Assembly (NCBI RefSeq): GCF_016654005.1
Contig: NZ_JAEPWN010000003.1
Coordinates: forward strand, 62,001 to 126,000
Length of the DNA stretch: 64,000 bases
DNA from: Brevundimonas nasdae
GTDB taxonomy: Bacteria; Pseudomonadota; Alphaproteobacteria; Caulobacterales; Caulobacteraceae
Direction: 5' to 3'
Shown here: positions 39,414 through 47,066 of the stretch, in pieces
How positions within the stretch are numbered: position 1 is the first letter of the stretch
Layout of the letters: the number at the start of each line of letters is the position of its first letter
Made by a program: the position numbers and the translations under genes
The notes under the pieces: model-generated
Told to the model about the DNA's origin: nothing
What the model saw: the letters and a program-made list of their open reading frames with translations, nothing else
Databases searched by the model: none

Positions 39414-39682
39414 GCGCAGCGGCCCGGTTCGACATCTGCAACACGCGCGGCCTGCACGCCCGCGCCTCGGCCAAGTTCGTCAAGCTGGCCTCCGGCTTTG
39501 AAAGCGAAATTCAGGTCACGCGCGACGGCGTCACCGTGGACGCCCGCTCGATCATGGGTCTGTTGATGCTGGGCGCCGGCATCGGCTGCAGCATCGACGT
39601 CTCGGCGGAAGGCCCGGACGCCGACGAGGCCATCGAGGCCCTGCGGGATCTGGTCGCGCGCAAGTTCGACGAAGACCAATAG
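39410..39682 (+). CDS. ptsH: Phosphocarrier protein HPr
   Basis: A 90-residue HPr. The EI-phosphorylated His16 is in RGLHARASAKFVKLA, and the HprK site Ser47 is in DARSIMGLLMLG. Both regulatory sites are present, so it can respond to both EI and the neighbouring HprK. Enzyme I (ptsI or ptsP) is outside the window. This completes chvI-chvG-hprK-EIIA-ptsH. Confidence 0.95.
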   Translation: MSAAARFDICNTRGLHARASAKFVKLASGFESEIQVTRDGVTVDARSIMGLLMLGAGIGCSIDVSAEGPDADEAIEALRDLVARKFDEDQ

Positions 39683-39755
39683 ACGCCACGCGGCGACGCA
39701 AACGCCACAGGCCCCTCCAAAGGTCGCAAACCCATACCCATATGGAGCGCGGCGG

Positions 39756-39784
39756 TTGACCCCGACGGGTCTGGCGCCTAAGCC
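39756..39784 (+). promoter_or_regulatory. Candidate promoter of lpdA
   Basis: TTGACC (39756-39761) and TAAGCC (39779-39784) are spaced by 17 bases, 40 bases before lpdA. The -35 is good and the -10 weak; the block GCCTAAGC also resembles the Caulobacter housekeeping -10. Support is sequence similarity only. Confidence 0.45.
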
Positions 39785-39823
39785 CCGCGCAGCATCCCAA
39801 GCGCTGAACGATCAGAGGATATC

Positions 39824-41230
39824 ATGGCCGAAGCCCCCGCTCCCTACGACGTCGTCATCATCGGCGGAGGGCCGGGCGGCTATAACGCCGCGATCCGCGC
39901 CGGACAGCTGGGCCTGAAGGTTGCCTGCGTCGAAATGCGCGGCACGCTGGGCGGCACCTGCCTTAACGTCGGCTGCATGCCGTCCAAGGCCCTGCTGCAC
40001 GCCTCGGAGCTGTGGGAAGCCGCCAACGGCGAGTTCGCCAAGATCGGCATCGAGGTCTCGCCCAAGCTGAACCTGGCCCAGATGCAGAAGTCCAAGGACG
40101 AGAGCGTTCTGGGCCTGACCAAGGGCATCGAGTTCCTGTTCAAGAAGAACAAGGCCGACTGGATCAAGGGCAAGGGCAAGATCGTCGGCAAGGGTAAGGT
40201 TGAAGTCACCGCCGAGGACGGTTCGGTCCAGACGCTGGAGACCAAGAACATCGTCATCGCCACCGGCTCCGAGCCGACCCCGCTGCCGGGCGTCGCCTTC
40301 GAGGCGGGCAAGGTGATCGATTCCACCGGCGCCCTGTCGCTGCCGTCGGTGCCCAAGAAGCTGATCGTGGTCGGCGCCGGCATCATCGGCCTGGAGCTGG
40401 GTTCGGTCTGGCGCCGCCTGGGCGCCGAGGTCACCGTGGTCGAGTTCCTGGACCGGATCACGCCGGGCATGGACACCGAAGTCGCCACCACCTTCCAGCG
40501 CACCCTGACCAAACAGGGCATGAAGTTCAAACTGGGCGCCAAGGTCACGGCCGCCAAGTCGGGCAAGGACGGGGTCGAGCTGACGGTCGAGCCGTCGGCG
40601 GGCGGCGCTGCGGAAACGATCAAGGGCGACGTCGTCCTGGTCGCCATCGGCCGTCGTCCCTATACGGACGGCCTGGGTCTGGAGAGCGTGGGCGTGACGC
40701 CCGACAAGCGCGGCTTCATCGACCACGACCACTTCAAGGTTGCTGACGGCGTGTGGGTGATCGGCGACGTGACCCACGGCCCGATGCTGGCGCACAAGGC
40801 GGAAGAAGACGCCGTCGCCGCCATCGACATCATCGCGGGCAAGTACGGCCACGTCGACTACGCCCTGGTCCCCAGCGTCGTCTATACGGCCCCGGAAGTG
40901 TCGTGGGTCGGCCAGACCGAGGAGCAGCTCAAGGCCGCTGGCGTCAACTACAAGAAGGGCAAGTTCCCCTTCATCGCCAACAGCCGCGCCAAGATCAATC
41001 ACGAGACCGACGGCTTCGTGAAGGTTCTGGCCGACGCCGCCACGGACAAGGTTCTGGGCGTTCACATCATCGGCCCGCAGGCCGGCGAGATGATCCACGA
41101 AGCCGCCATCACCATGAGCTTCGGCGGCGCCTCGGAAGACATCGCCCGCACCTGCCACGCCCACCCGACCCGTTCGGAAGCCGTGCGTCAGGCGGCCATG
41201 GATGTCGAAGGCTGGGCCATGCAGGCCTGA
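39824..41230 (+). CDS. lpdA: Dihydrolipoyl dehydrogenase
   Basis: E3 of the 2-oxoacid dehydrogenase complexes: it reoxidises dihydrolipoamide with NAD. The 468-residue protein has FAD motif DVVIIGGGPGGYNAAIRAGQ, redox cysteines 46 and 51 in GGTCLNVGCMPSK, the NAD motif VVGAGIIGLELGSVWRRLGA and the C-terminal His-Glu dyad in HAHPTRSEAVRQAA. No E1 or E2 gene is adjacent, so it may serve 2-oxoglutarate dehydrogenase or several complexes. A terminator follows 25 bases after the stop. Confidence 0.96.
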   Translation: MAEAPAPYDVVIIGGGPGGYNAAIRAGQLGLKVACVEMRGTLGGTCLNVGCMPSKALLHASELWEAANGEFAKIGIEVSPKLNLAQMQKSKDESVLGLTKGIEFLFKKNKADWIKGKGKIVGKGKVEVTAEDGSVQTLETKNIVIATGSEPTPLPGVAFEAGKVIDSTGALSLPSVPKKLIVVGAGIIGLELGSVWRRLGAEVTVVEFLDRITPGMDTEVATTFQRTLTKQGMKFKLGAKVTAAKSGKDGVELTVEPSAGGAAETIKGDVVLVAIGRRPYTDGLGLESVGVTPDKRGFIDHDHFKVADGVWVIGDVTHGPMLAHKAEEDAVAAIDIIAGKYGHVDYALVPSVVYTAPEVSWVGQTEEQLKAAGVNYKKGKFPFIANSRAKINHETDGFVKVLADAATDKVLGVHIIGPQAGEMIHEAAITMSFGGASEDIARTCHAHPTRSEAVRQAAMDVEGWAMQA

Positions 41231-41254
41231 TCGGCCGCACACCCTGAAAACAGA

Positions 41255-41290
41255 AACGGCGCGCTCCTTGCGGGGCGCGCCGTTTTTCTT
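41255..41290 (+). terminator. Rho-independent terminator after lpdA
   Basis: A 13-bp stem (41255-41267 with 41272-41284, one T-G wobble) around TTGC, with a run TTTTTCTT overlapping the right arm and downstream. It closes the lpdA transcript. Confidence 0.9.
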
Positions 41291-41297
41291 TGTGCAT

Positions 41298-41440
41298 CCC
41301 TCTCCCGCCGGGAGAGGGTTTGAGCGCACGACGGCGCAGCCGTCGTCCTGGCGCGAAAGGGTGAGGGTCCGGTGTCCGGACTGGTCCGCCGCACAACCCT
41401 CATCCGACCCTTCGGGCCACCTTCTCCCGCCGGGAGAAGG
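41298..41440. repeat. Cluster of palindromes between lpdA and typA
   Basis: Three near-perfect palindromes are packed in 143 bases: 41298-41318 (CCCTCTCCC-GCC-GGGAGAGGG), 41328-41346 (ACGACGGC-GCA-GCCGTCGT) and 41420-41440 (CCTTCTCCC-GCC-GGGAGAAGG). The outer two share their core in near-identical form, and GTGAGGGT (41361) and ACCCTCAT (41396) are also inverted. The pattern resembles a dispersed non-autonomous intergenic repeat of alphaproteobacteria. It may also terminate the convergent typA transcript. Confidence 0.65.
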
Positions 41441-41454
41441 ACATCGTCTCGCGA

Positions 41455-43287
41455 CTACTCCGGGCGAACGCGCTTCTTGCGGAACGAGGGGTTCAGCACC
41501 TGCTTGCGCAGGCGGATCGACTTCGGCGTCACCTCGACCAGCTCATCGTCGTCGATATAGGCGATGGCCTGCTCCAGCGACATCTGGCGCGGCGGCGTCA
41601 GGCGGACCGACTCGTCCTTGCCCGAGGCGCGCACGTTGGTCAGTTGCTTACCCTTGATCGGGTTGACGTCCAGGTCGTCCCAACGGCTGTTCTCGCCGAT
41701 GATCATGCCCTGGTAGGTCTTCTCGCCTGCGCCGACGAACATGACGCCGCGGTCTTCCAGGTTCCACAGGGCGAAGGCCGCCGTGTCGCCGTCCGAGTTG
41801 GAGATCAGCACGCCCTTCAGGCGGCCGGCGATCTCGCCCTTGTGCGGCTCATAGTGGCTGAACACGCGGTTCAGCACGCCCGAACCGCGCGTGTCGGTCA
41901 GGAACTCGCCCTGATAGCCGATCAGCGAACGCGACGGGCATTTCAGCTGGATGCGGGTCTTGCCTGCGCCCGACGGGCCCATGTCGGTCATTTCGGCCTT
42001 ACGGGCCGACAGCTTCTCGATGACGATGCCCGAGAACTCGTCGTCCACGTCGATCATGACGTCTTCGATCGGCTCCAGGCGTTCGCCGTTCTCGCCGGTC
42101 TTGAAGACCACGCGCGGACGCGAGATCGAGACCTCGAAGCCTTCGCGGCGCATGTTTTCGATCAGAACGCCCAGCTGCAGTTCGCCACGGCCTGCGACCT
42201 CATAGGCGTCGCCGCCTTCGGTCGTGGTCACGCGGATGGCCACGTTGGCTTCGGCTTCCTTCAGCAGGCGGTCACGGATGACGCGCGACTGGACCTTGTC
42301 GCCTTCGCGGCCGGCCAGGGGGCTGTCGTTCACCGAAACCGTCATCGAGATGGTGGGCGGATCGATCGGCTGGGCGGGCAGGGCGTCGGTGACTTCCATG
42401 GCGCACAGGGTGTCGGCGACGGTGGCCTTGGACATGCCGGCGATGGCGACGATGTCGCCCGCTTCCGAACCCTCGTCCAGGGCCTGACGCTTCAGGCCGC
42501 GGAAGGCCAGAACCTTGGTGATGCGGCCGCGCTCGATTTCCTTGCCGTCACGGTCCAGGGCGTGGATGGCCATGCCGGGCACGGCCTTGCCGGACTGGAT
42601 GCGGCCGGTCAGCAGGCGGCCCAGGAACGGGTCGCTTTCGATCAGGACGTTCAGCATCTGGAACGGCTTGTCGCGGTTCTCCTGAACCTTGGGCGCCGGA
42701 ACGTGTTCGACGATCAGGTCGAACAGCGGGTGCAGGTTGTCGTTGGGGACGTTCAGGTCCAGCGTCGCCCAGCCGCTGCGGCCCGAGGCGTAGATGTGCG
42801 GGAAGTCCAGCTGCTCGTCCGTCGCGCCGATGGCGGCGAACAGGTCGAAGGTTTCGTTGTGGACGCGGTCCGGGTCGGCGTGGGCGCGGTCGACCTTGTT
42901 GATGCACAGGATCGGGCGCAGGCCCATCTTCAGCGCCTTGGTCAGCACGAACTTGGTCTGGGGCATGACGCCCTCTTCGGCGTCGACCAGGATGACGCAG
43001 CCGTCCACCATGCCCAGAATGCGCTCGACCTCGCCGCCGAAGTCGGCGTGGCCGGGGGTGTCGATGATGTTGATGCGGGTTTCGCCTGCCTTGCCGTTCC
43101 AGAGCACCGAGGTGCACTTGGCCAGAATGGTGATGCCGCGTTCTTTTTCCTGATCGCCGGAGTCCATGGCGCGCTCAGTGGTCGCCTCATTGGCTCGGAA
43201 CACGCCGGATTGGGCGAGAAGGGCGTCAACCATGGTCGTCTTGCCGTGGTCAACGTGGGCGATAATAGCGACGTTACGAAGGTTCAT
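41455..43287 (-). CDS. typA: Ribosome-associated GTPase TypA/BipA
   Basis: A 610-residue translational GTPase that binds the ribosome under stress and helps large-subunit assembly. G1 [10 protein letters not shown]3 [16 protein letters not shown] and G4 [11 protein letters not shown] are intact, followed by EF-G-like domains and the BipA-specific C-terminus. ATG 43287 ([15 protein letters not shown]) is preferred over one 10 codons upstream. It stands downstream of the OPT gene but is separated by 232 bases containing a terminator, so it probably has its own promoter. Confidence 0.96.
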   Translation of the reverse strand: MNLRNVAIIAHVDHGKTTMVDALLAQSGVFRANEATTERAMDSGDQEKERGITILAKCTSVLWNGKAGETRINIIDTPGHADFGGEVERILGMVDGCVILVDAEEGVMPQTKFVLTKALKMGLRPILCINKVDRAHADPDRVHNETFDLFAAIGATDEQLDFPHIYASGRSGWATLDLNVPNDNLHPLFDLIVEHVPAPKVQENRDKPFQMLNVLIESDPFLGRLLTGRIQSGKAVPGMAIHALDRDGKEIERGRITKVLAFRGLKRQALDEGSEAGDIVAIAGMSKATVADTLCAMEVTDALPAQPIDPPTISMTVSVNDSPLAGREGDKVQSRVIRDRLLKEAEANVAIRVTTTEGGDAYEVAGRGELQLGVLIENMRREGFEVSISRPRVVFKTGENGERLEPIEDVMIDVDDEFSGIVIEKLSARKAEMTDMGPSGAGKTRIQLKCPSRSLIGYQGEFLTDTRGSGVLNRVFSHYEPHKGEIAGRLKGVLISNSDGDTAAFALWNLEDRGVMFVGAGEKTYQGMIIGENSRWDDLDVNPIKGKQLTNVRASGKDESVRLTPPRQMSLEQAIAYIDDDELVEVTPKSIRLRKQVLNPSFRKKRVRPE

Positions 43288-43459
43288 ATCGGGCTCGGGC
43301 GGACTGTGTTCGGTCACGGAAAAGGCCGCGCCGCTGCAACAAGATGCAGATGTGGGAAGGATTTCAGGCGGCCTCTTACAGGCCTTGGCGCCAAAACGCC
43401 AGTGCGGTGAAATCTCACTGTCGGATTATCGCTGCGGATGATCCGTGCGCGCACAAACG

Positions 43460-43490
43460 AAAAAGGGCGGCGGACCTGTGTCCGCCGCCC
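43460..43490 (-). terminator. Rho-independent terminator after the OPT transporter gene
   Basis: On the minus strand an 11-bp perfect stem (43480-43490 with 43465-43475), loop of four bases, is followed by a run of five U (43460-43464). It ends the OPT transcript. The remaining 43288-43459 is the leader region of typA with no gene seen. Confidence 0.9.
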
Positions 43491-43519
43491 CCATCCGCGT
43501 GATTTCCAGCCCTAAAGCA

Positions 43520-45583
43520 TCAGACCTTGGCGGCCCGCGTGATGGCCCAGCGGTACAGACCGAAGGTCAGCACGAAGAAGCCGATCACGCCCGCCAGCAT
43601 GGCCGGCCAGACGGTGTCGGCGGGCAGCATGGCGAAGGGCGCGTCGCTGCGGGTCGAGACGATGACGCCCGCCGTCAGCACGCCGAACAGGCTTTCGCCC
43701 ACGATCAGGCCCGAGGCCAGCAGCACGCCCATGCGGCGCGCCACGTCGGCGTAGCGGGTCGAGCGCGAGGCCCGGTCGTACAGCCAGCCGCAGACGGCGC
43801 CGATGACCAGCATGGTCGTGACGGCGGCGGGCAGATAGAAGCCGATGCCGACCGCCAGGGGCGGCAGCTTGATCTTCTTGTTGGTCGCCTTCTCCAGCAC
43901 CGCGTCCAGCACGATGATGACCAGGCCGATGGCCGCGCCCAGACCGATCAGGTCCCAACGCAGATCGCCGCCGATGACGCCGCGCGCCAGGGCCGAGATC
44001 AGGGTGGCCTGGGGCGCCGCCAGGGTCTTGGTGCCCTCGACGATGGCCGCCGGGCCGCCTTCGAAGCCGAACGCCTGGTTCAGCAGGTTCAGGATGAAGG
44101 GAATGACCAGGGCGCCGGCGGCGACGCCGACGATCAGGGCCGTCTGCTGGCGCCACGGCGTGGCCTCGACCAGTTGGCCGGTCTTCAGGTCCTGCAGGTT
44201 GTCGTTGGCGATGACGGCGACCGAGAAGACCACAGCCGTCACGATCAGGGCGAAGGCGATGATCGACGGATCCGCAGGCACGCCCGCAATGGCCATGACG
44301 CCCAGCATCAGCAGCGAGGCGATGATGATGGCCAGGATGCCGACGCCCGACACCGGGCTGTTGGACGACCCGATCAGACCGGCCATGTAGCCGCAGATGG
44401 CGGCCACGGCGAAACCGATCAGCACCACATAGACCAGGCCGCCGATCACCAGCAGCGGGGTGGACGAAGCCAGGGCGGGCGCCGTTTGGGCGAACCAGGC
44501 CAGCAGACCGGCGATGCCGATCAGACAGGCCACCGAGATCGAACCGACCAGCTTGATCGGCAGGTCCTGTTCGGTGCGGTCCAGGGCTTCGCCGTGTTCA
44601 CGCTTGGCGTTGGCGGCCAGGGCCGAGGCCAGACCGGCGACCAGAGGTCCGGCCAGCTTGATCAGGGTCCAGATGGCGGCGACGCCGATGACGCCTGCGC
44701 CCATGAAGCGGACTTCACGGCTCCAGACCGTCATGGCCAGTTGTTCGGCGTGGGCGCCCGCAGGCAGGGTCGCCGCGATCGAGGGAATGCCGTGCGCCGT
44801 CAGCCATGTCACTGTGTCGGGCGAGGTCAGCAGCGGCACCGCGATGCCCCAGGCCAGGATCAGACCGAACAGCTGGGCCAGACCCACGGTCAGACCGATC
44901 AGGTGGCCTGCGCCCAGCAGGGCGAACTGCATGCCGAAGCCCATGCCCGTCGCGCCGCCGCCGAGCGCGGCAGGCAGTTTGATGAATTTGGCGGCCTCAC
45001 CGGCGAAGACGCGGCCGGCGACCAGCAACGAATAACCGGCCGAAACCACGGCGCCCGCGACGACGATCCACAGACCCGATTTGTTCTCGCGCACGGCGCT
45101 CTCGGTCTGTTCAGCCCCGCGCGAACCGACCTTCAGCACCTCGGCGGCGGCGACGCCTTCCGGGTAGGGCAGGCCGCCGTTGGTGACCAGGGCGCGACGC
45201 AGGGGAATGGAGAATGTCACCCCCAGAATGCCGCCCAGAATGCAGATGGCGACCGACTGCCAGAACGGGAACTCCAGCCACCAGCCGATCATCACCAGAC
45301 CCGGCAGGACGAAGATGATCGAGCTCATGGCCCCGCCGACCGAGGCGACGGTCTGGACCGTCATATTCTCCCAGATGGTCGAGGTGCGGAACACCCGCAG
45401 TATGGCCATCGAAATGACCGCCGCCGGAATGGCCGAGGCGAAGGTCAGGCCGACCAGCAGGCCCAGATAGGTGTTGGCGGCGGTGAAGACCACGGCCAGA
45501 AGACACCCCAGCACCAGCGAGCGTAGCGTCAGTTCCAGCCGCTTGCCGCCAGGCTTTGGCGTTGCGGCGTTATTGTCAGTCAT
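43520..45583 (-). CDS. OPT-family oligopeptide transporter
   Basis: A 687-residue protein with about 14-16 hydrophobic segments. The N-terminus RLELTLRSLVLGCLLAVVFT leads into AANTYLGLLVGLTFASAIPA, a hallmark of prokaryotic OPT proteins, and the later GLIGSSNSPVSGVGILAIII contains the NPG-like core region. The family imports oligopeptides or metal-chelate complexes through the inner membrane; the substrate here is unknown. ATG 45583 (MTDNNAATP) is chosen. It diverges from mutM over 91 bases. Confidence 0.9.
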   Translation of the reverse strand: MTDNNAATPKPGGKRLELTLRSLVLGCLLAVVFTAANTYLGLLVGLTFASAIPAAVISMAILRVFRTSTIWENMTVQTVASVGGAMSSIIFVLPGLVMIGWWLEFPFWQSVAICILGGILGVTFSIPLRRALVTNGGLPYPEGVAAAEVLKVGSRGAEQTESAVRENKSGLWIVVAGAVVSAGYSLLVAGRVFAGEAAKFIKLPAALGGGATGMGFGMQFALLGAGHLIGLTVGLAQLFGLILAWGIAVPLLTSPDTVTWLTAHGIPSIAATLPAGAHAEQLAMTVWSREVRFMGAGVIGVAAIWTLIKLAGPLVAGLASALAANAKREHGEALDRTEQDLPIKLVGSISVACLIGIAGLLAWFAQTAPALASSTPLLVIGGLVYVVLIGFAVAAICGYMAGLIGSSNSPVSGVGILAIIIASLLMLGVMAIAGVPADPSIIAFALIVTAVVFSVAVIANDNLQDLKTGQLVEATPWRQQTALIVGVAAGALVIPFILNLLNQAFGFEGGPAAIVEGTKTLAAPQATLISALARGVIGGDLRWDLIGLGAAIGLVIIVLDAVLEKATNKKIKLPPLAVGIGFYLPAAVTTMLVIGAVCGWLYDRASRSTRYADVARRMGVLLASGLIVGESLFGVLTAGVIVSTRSDAPFAMLPADTVWPAMLAGVIGFFVLTFGLYRWAITRAAKV

Positions 45584-45674
45584 TGAAGAATTCCCACGTT
45601 TGCCGGGACCGTAAGCGCAGAATGACGCAGGCGGCAACTCGCTTTGCATGATCGCCCGGTCTAGGAACCGCTTC

Positions 45675-46538
45675 ATGCCTGAACTTCCCGAGGTTGAAAC
45701 CGTCCGACGCGGCCTGACGCCGGTGCTGGAGGGCGCGCGCCTGTCGCGCGTGCGGATCAACCGGCCAGACCTGCGATTTCCCTTCCCCGATCATTTCGCC
45801 GACCGGCTGGAGGGCGCCGTCGTCCTGCGGATCGACCGCCGCGCCAAATATCTGCTGGCGCCGCTGTCGACCGGCGACACCTGGATCACCCACCTGGGCA
45901 TGACCGGACGTTTCACCCTGGACGGGATGCAGTTGGGCGAGTTCGAGGAACCGGCCCCCATCGCGGGCAAGCATGAACACTTCAGCGCCTGCGCCGTGCT
46001 AAACGATGCGGCCGTCCGCATCGGATACGCCGACGCGCGCCGCTTCGGCTTCATGGGCCTGATCCCCACCGCCAGCGTCGACCGGCATCCGTGGTTCGCA
46101 GGCCTGGGGCCCGAACCCTTGGGCAACGGCTTCTCGGGCGCTCATCTGGCCGAGGCTTTCGACGGCAAGAAGCAGAACATCAAGGTGTCCCTGCTGGACC
46201 AACGGGTCGTGTCGGGACTGGGCAACATCTACGTCTGCGAGGCCCTGTACCGGGCGCGCATCTCGCCCCTGTCCGCCGCCGGTTCGATATCCAAGGCCCG
46301 GCTCGAGAGGCTGGCGACCGAGGTCCGCAATGTCCTGAACGACGCCATCGAAGCGGGCGGATCGACCCTGAAGGACTTCGCCAATGTCGAGGGCGGGCAG
46401 GGCTATTTCCAGCACCGGTTCGACGTCTATGGCCGCGAGGGCCAGGCCTGCCGCACCGACAACTGCAAGGGAACCGTCGCCCGCATCGTCCAGGGCGGGC
46501 GTTCGACCTTCTACTGCCCCGTCTGCCAGAAGACGTAG
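45675..46538 (+). CDS. mutM: Formamidopyrimidine-DNA glycosylase
   Basis: MutM excises 8-oxoguanine and formamidopyrimidines with AP-lyase activity. The 287-residue protein has the catalytic N-terminus MPELPEVETVRRGLTPVLEG (Pro1, Glu2 after Met removal), the helix-two-turn-helix (LLDQRVVSGLGNIYVCEALY) and a C-terminal zinc finger with CRTDNC and CPVC. ATG 45675 is fixed by the need for Pro at position 2. Confidence 0.97.
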   Translation: MPELPEVETVRRGLTPVLEGARLSRVRINRPDLRFPFPDHFADRLEGAVVLRIDRRAKYLLAPLSTGDTWITHLGMTGRFTLDGMQLGEFEEPAPIAGKHEHFSACAVLNDAAVRIGYADARRFGFMGLIPTASVDRHPWFAGLGPEPLGNGFSGAHLAEAFDGKKQNIKVSLLDQRVVSGLGNIYVCEALYRARISPLSAAGSISKARLERLATEVRNVLNDAIEAGGSTLKDFANVEGGQGYFQHRFDVYGREGQACRTDNCKGTVARIVQGGRSTFYCPVCQKT

Positions 46539-46547
46539 GGCGCAGGC

Positions 46548-46946
46548 CTAGTCCGCCGCATCCTCGATGGCGTGGATGTCGTCGTCGCTGAGGCCGAAGT
46601 GGTGGCCGATCTCGTGAACCAGCACATGGGCGATCAGTTCAGCCAGGCCCACGTCGCCGCGTTCGCACCACTCGTCCAGAATGGGGCGGCGGTACAGGAA
46701 GACCCGCGACGGTTCGAACGCCGGACCCAGGCCGTCGCGGCTGCCGATGTCCACGCCGTGATAAAGCCCGGTCAGTTCGAACGGGTCCTCGATCTCCAGA
46801 TCCTTCAGCGTCTGTTCGTCGGCGAAATCGTCGATGCGGAACACCACCTCGCCCGCCGCCTGTCGGAACGGCGCAGGCAGGGCGTCGAAGGCCTCGCGGG
46901 CCAAGCGGGCGAAGTCGTCGAGCGAGGGGGCGAAAACGTCGGTCAT
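46548..46946 (-). CDS. Zincin-like metallopeptidase-family protein
   Basis: A 132-residue protein with the zincin motif VLVHEIGHHFGLSDDDIHAI: two histidines, the catalytic Glu and a third ligand candidate downstream. It belongs to the short metallopeptidase family of PF06262 type, conserved in many bacteria, with no known substrate. ATG 46946 (MTDVFAPSLD) is preferred. It converges with mutM and diverges from divL. Confidence 0.88.
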   Translation of the reverse strand: MTDVFAPSLDDFARLAREAFDALPAPFRQAAGEVVFRIDDFADEQTLKDLEIEDPFELTGLYHGVDIGSRDGLGPAFEPSRVFLYRRPILDEWCERGDVGLAELIAHVLVHEIGHHFGLSDDDIHAIEDAAD

Positions 46947-47036
46947 GGCTTCGCTATCACCGTCCCGGACCAAAGTCGCAATCGGACGTGATGACGCTGC
47001 AACGGAAAAGGCGCAAATTCGCGCGACTGGGGTATG

Positions 47037-47049
47037 TTAACCGCGAATC
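47037..47049. promoter_or_regulatory. CtrA half-site and CcrM site upstream of divL
   Basis: TTAACC (47037-47042) and GAATC (47045-47049, a GANTC methylation site) are two bases apart, 18 bases before the divL ATG. In Caulobacter, TTAA half-sites bind the cell-cycle regulator CtrA and GANTC sites allow CcrM-dependent control. Only one half-site is present, so confidence is low. Confidence 0.3.
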
Positions 47050-47066
47050 GCGTCGCAGGGAGACAC

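Noticed and set aside
41298..41440. Possible CRISPR array between lpdA and typA
   Set aside because: The repeats are three palindromes with unequal spacing and different sequences, with no spacer pattern and no cas gene.
43445..45526. 693-residue plus-strand frame over the OPT transporter
   Set aside because: It is antisense to a multispanning OPT gene and has the usual His/Gln/Arg-rich shadow composition.
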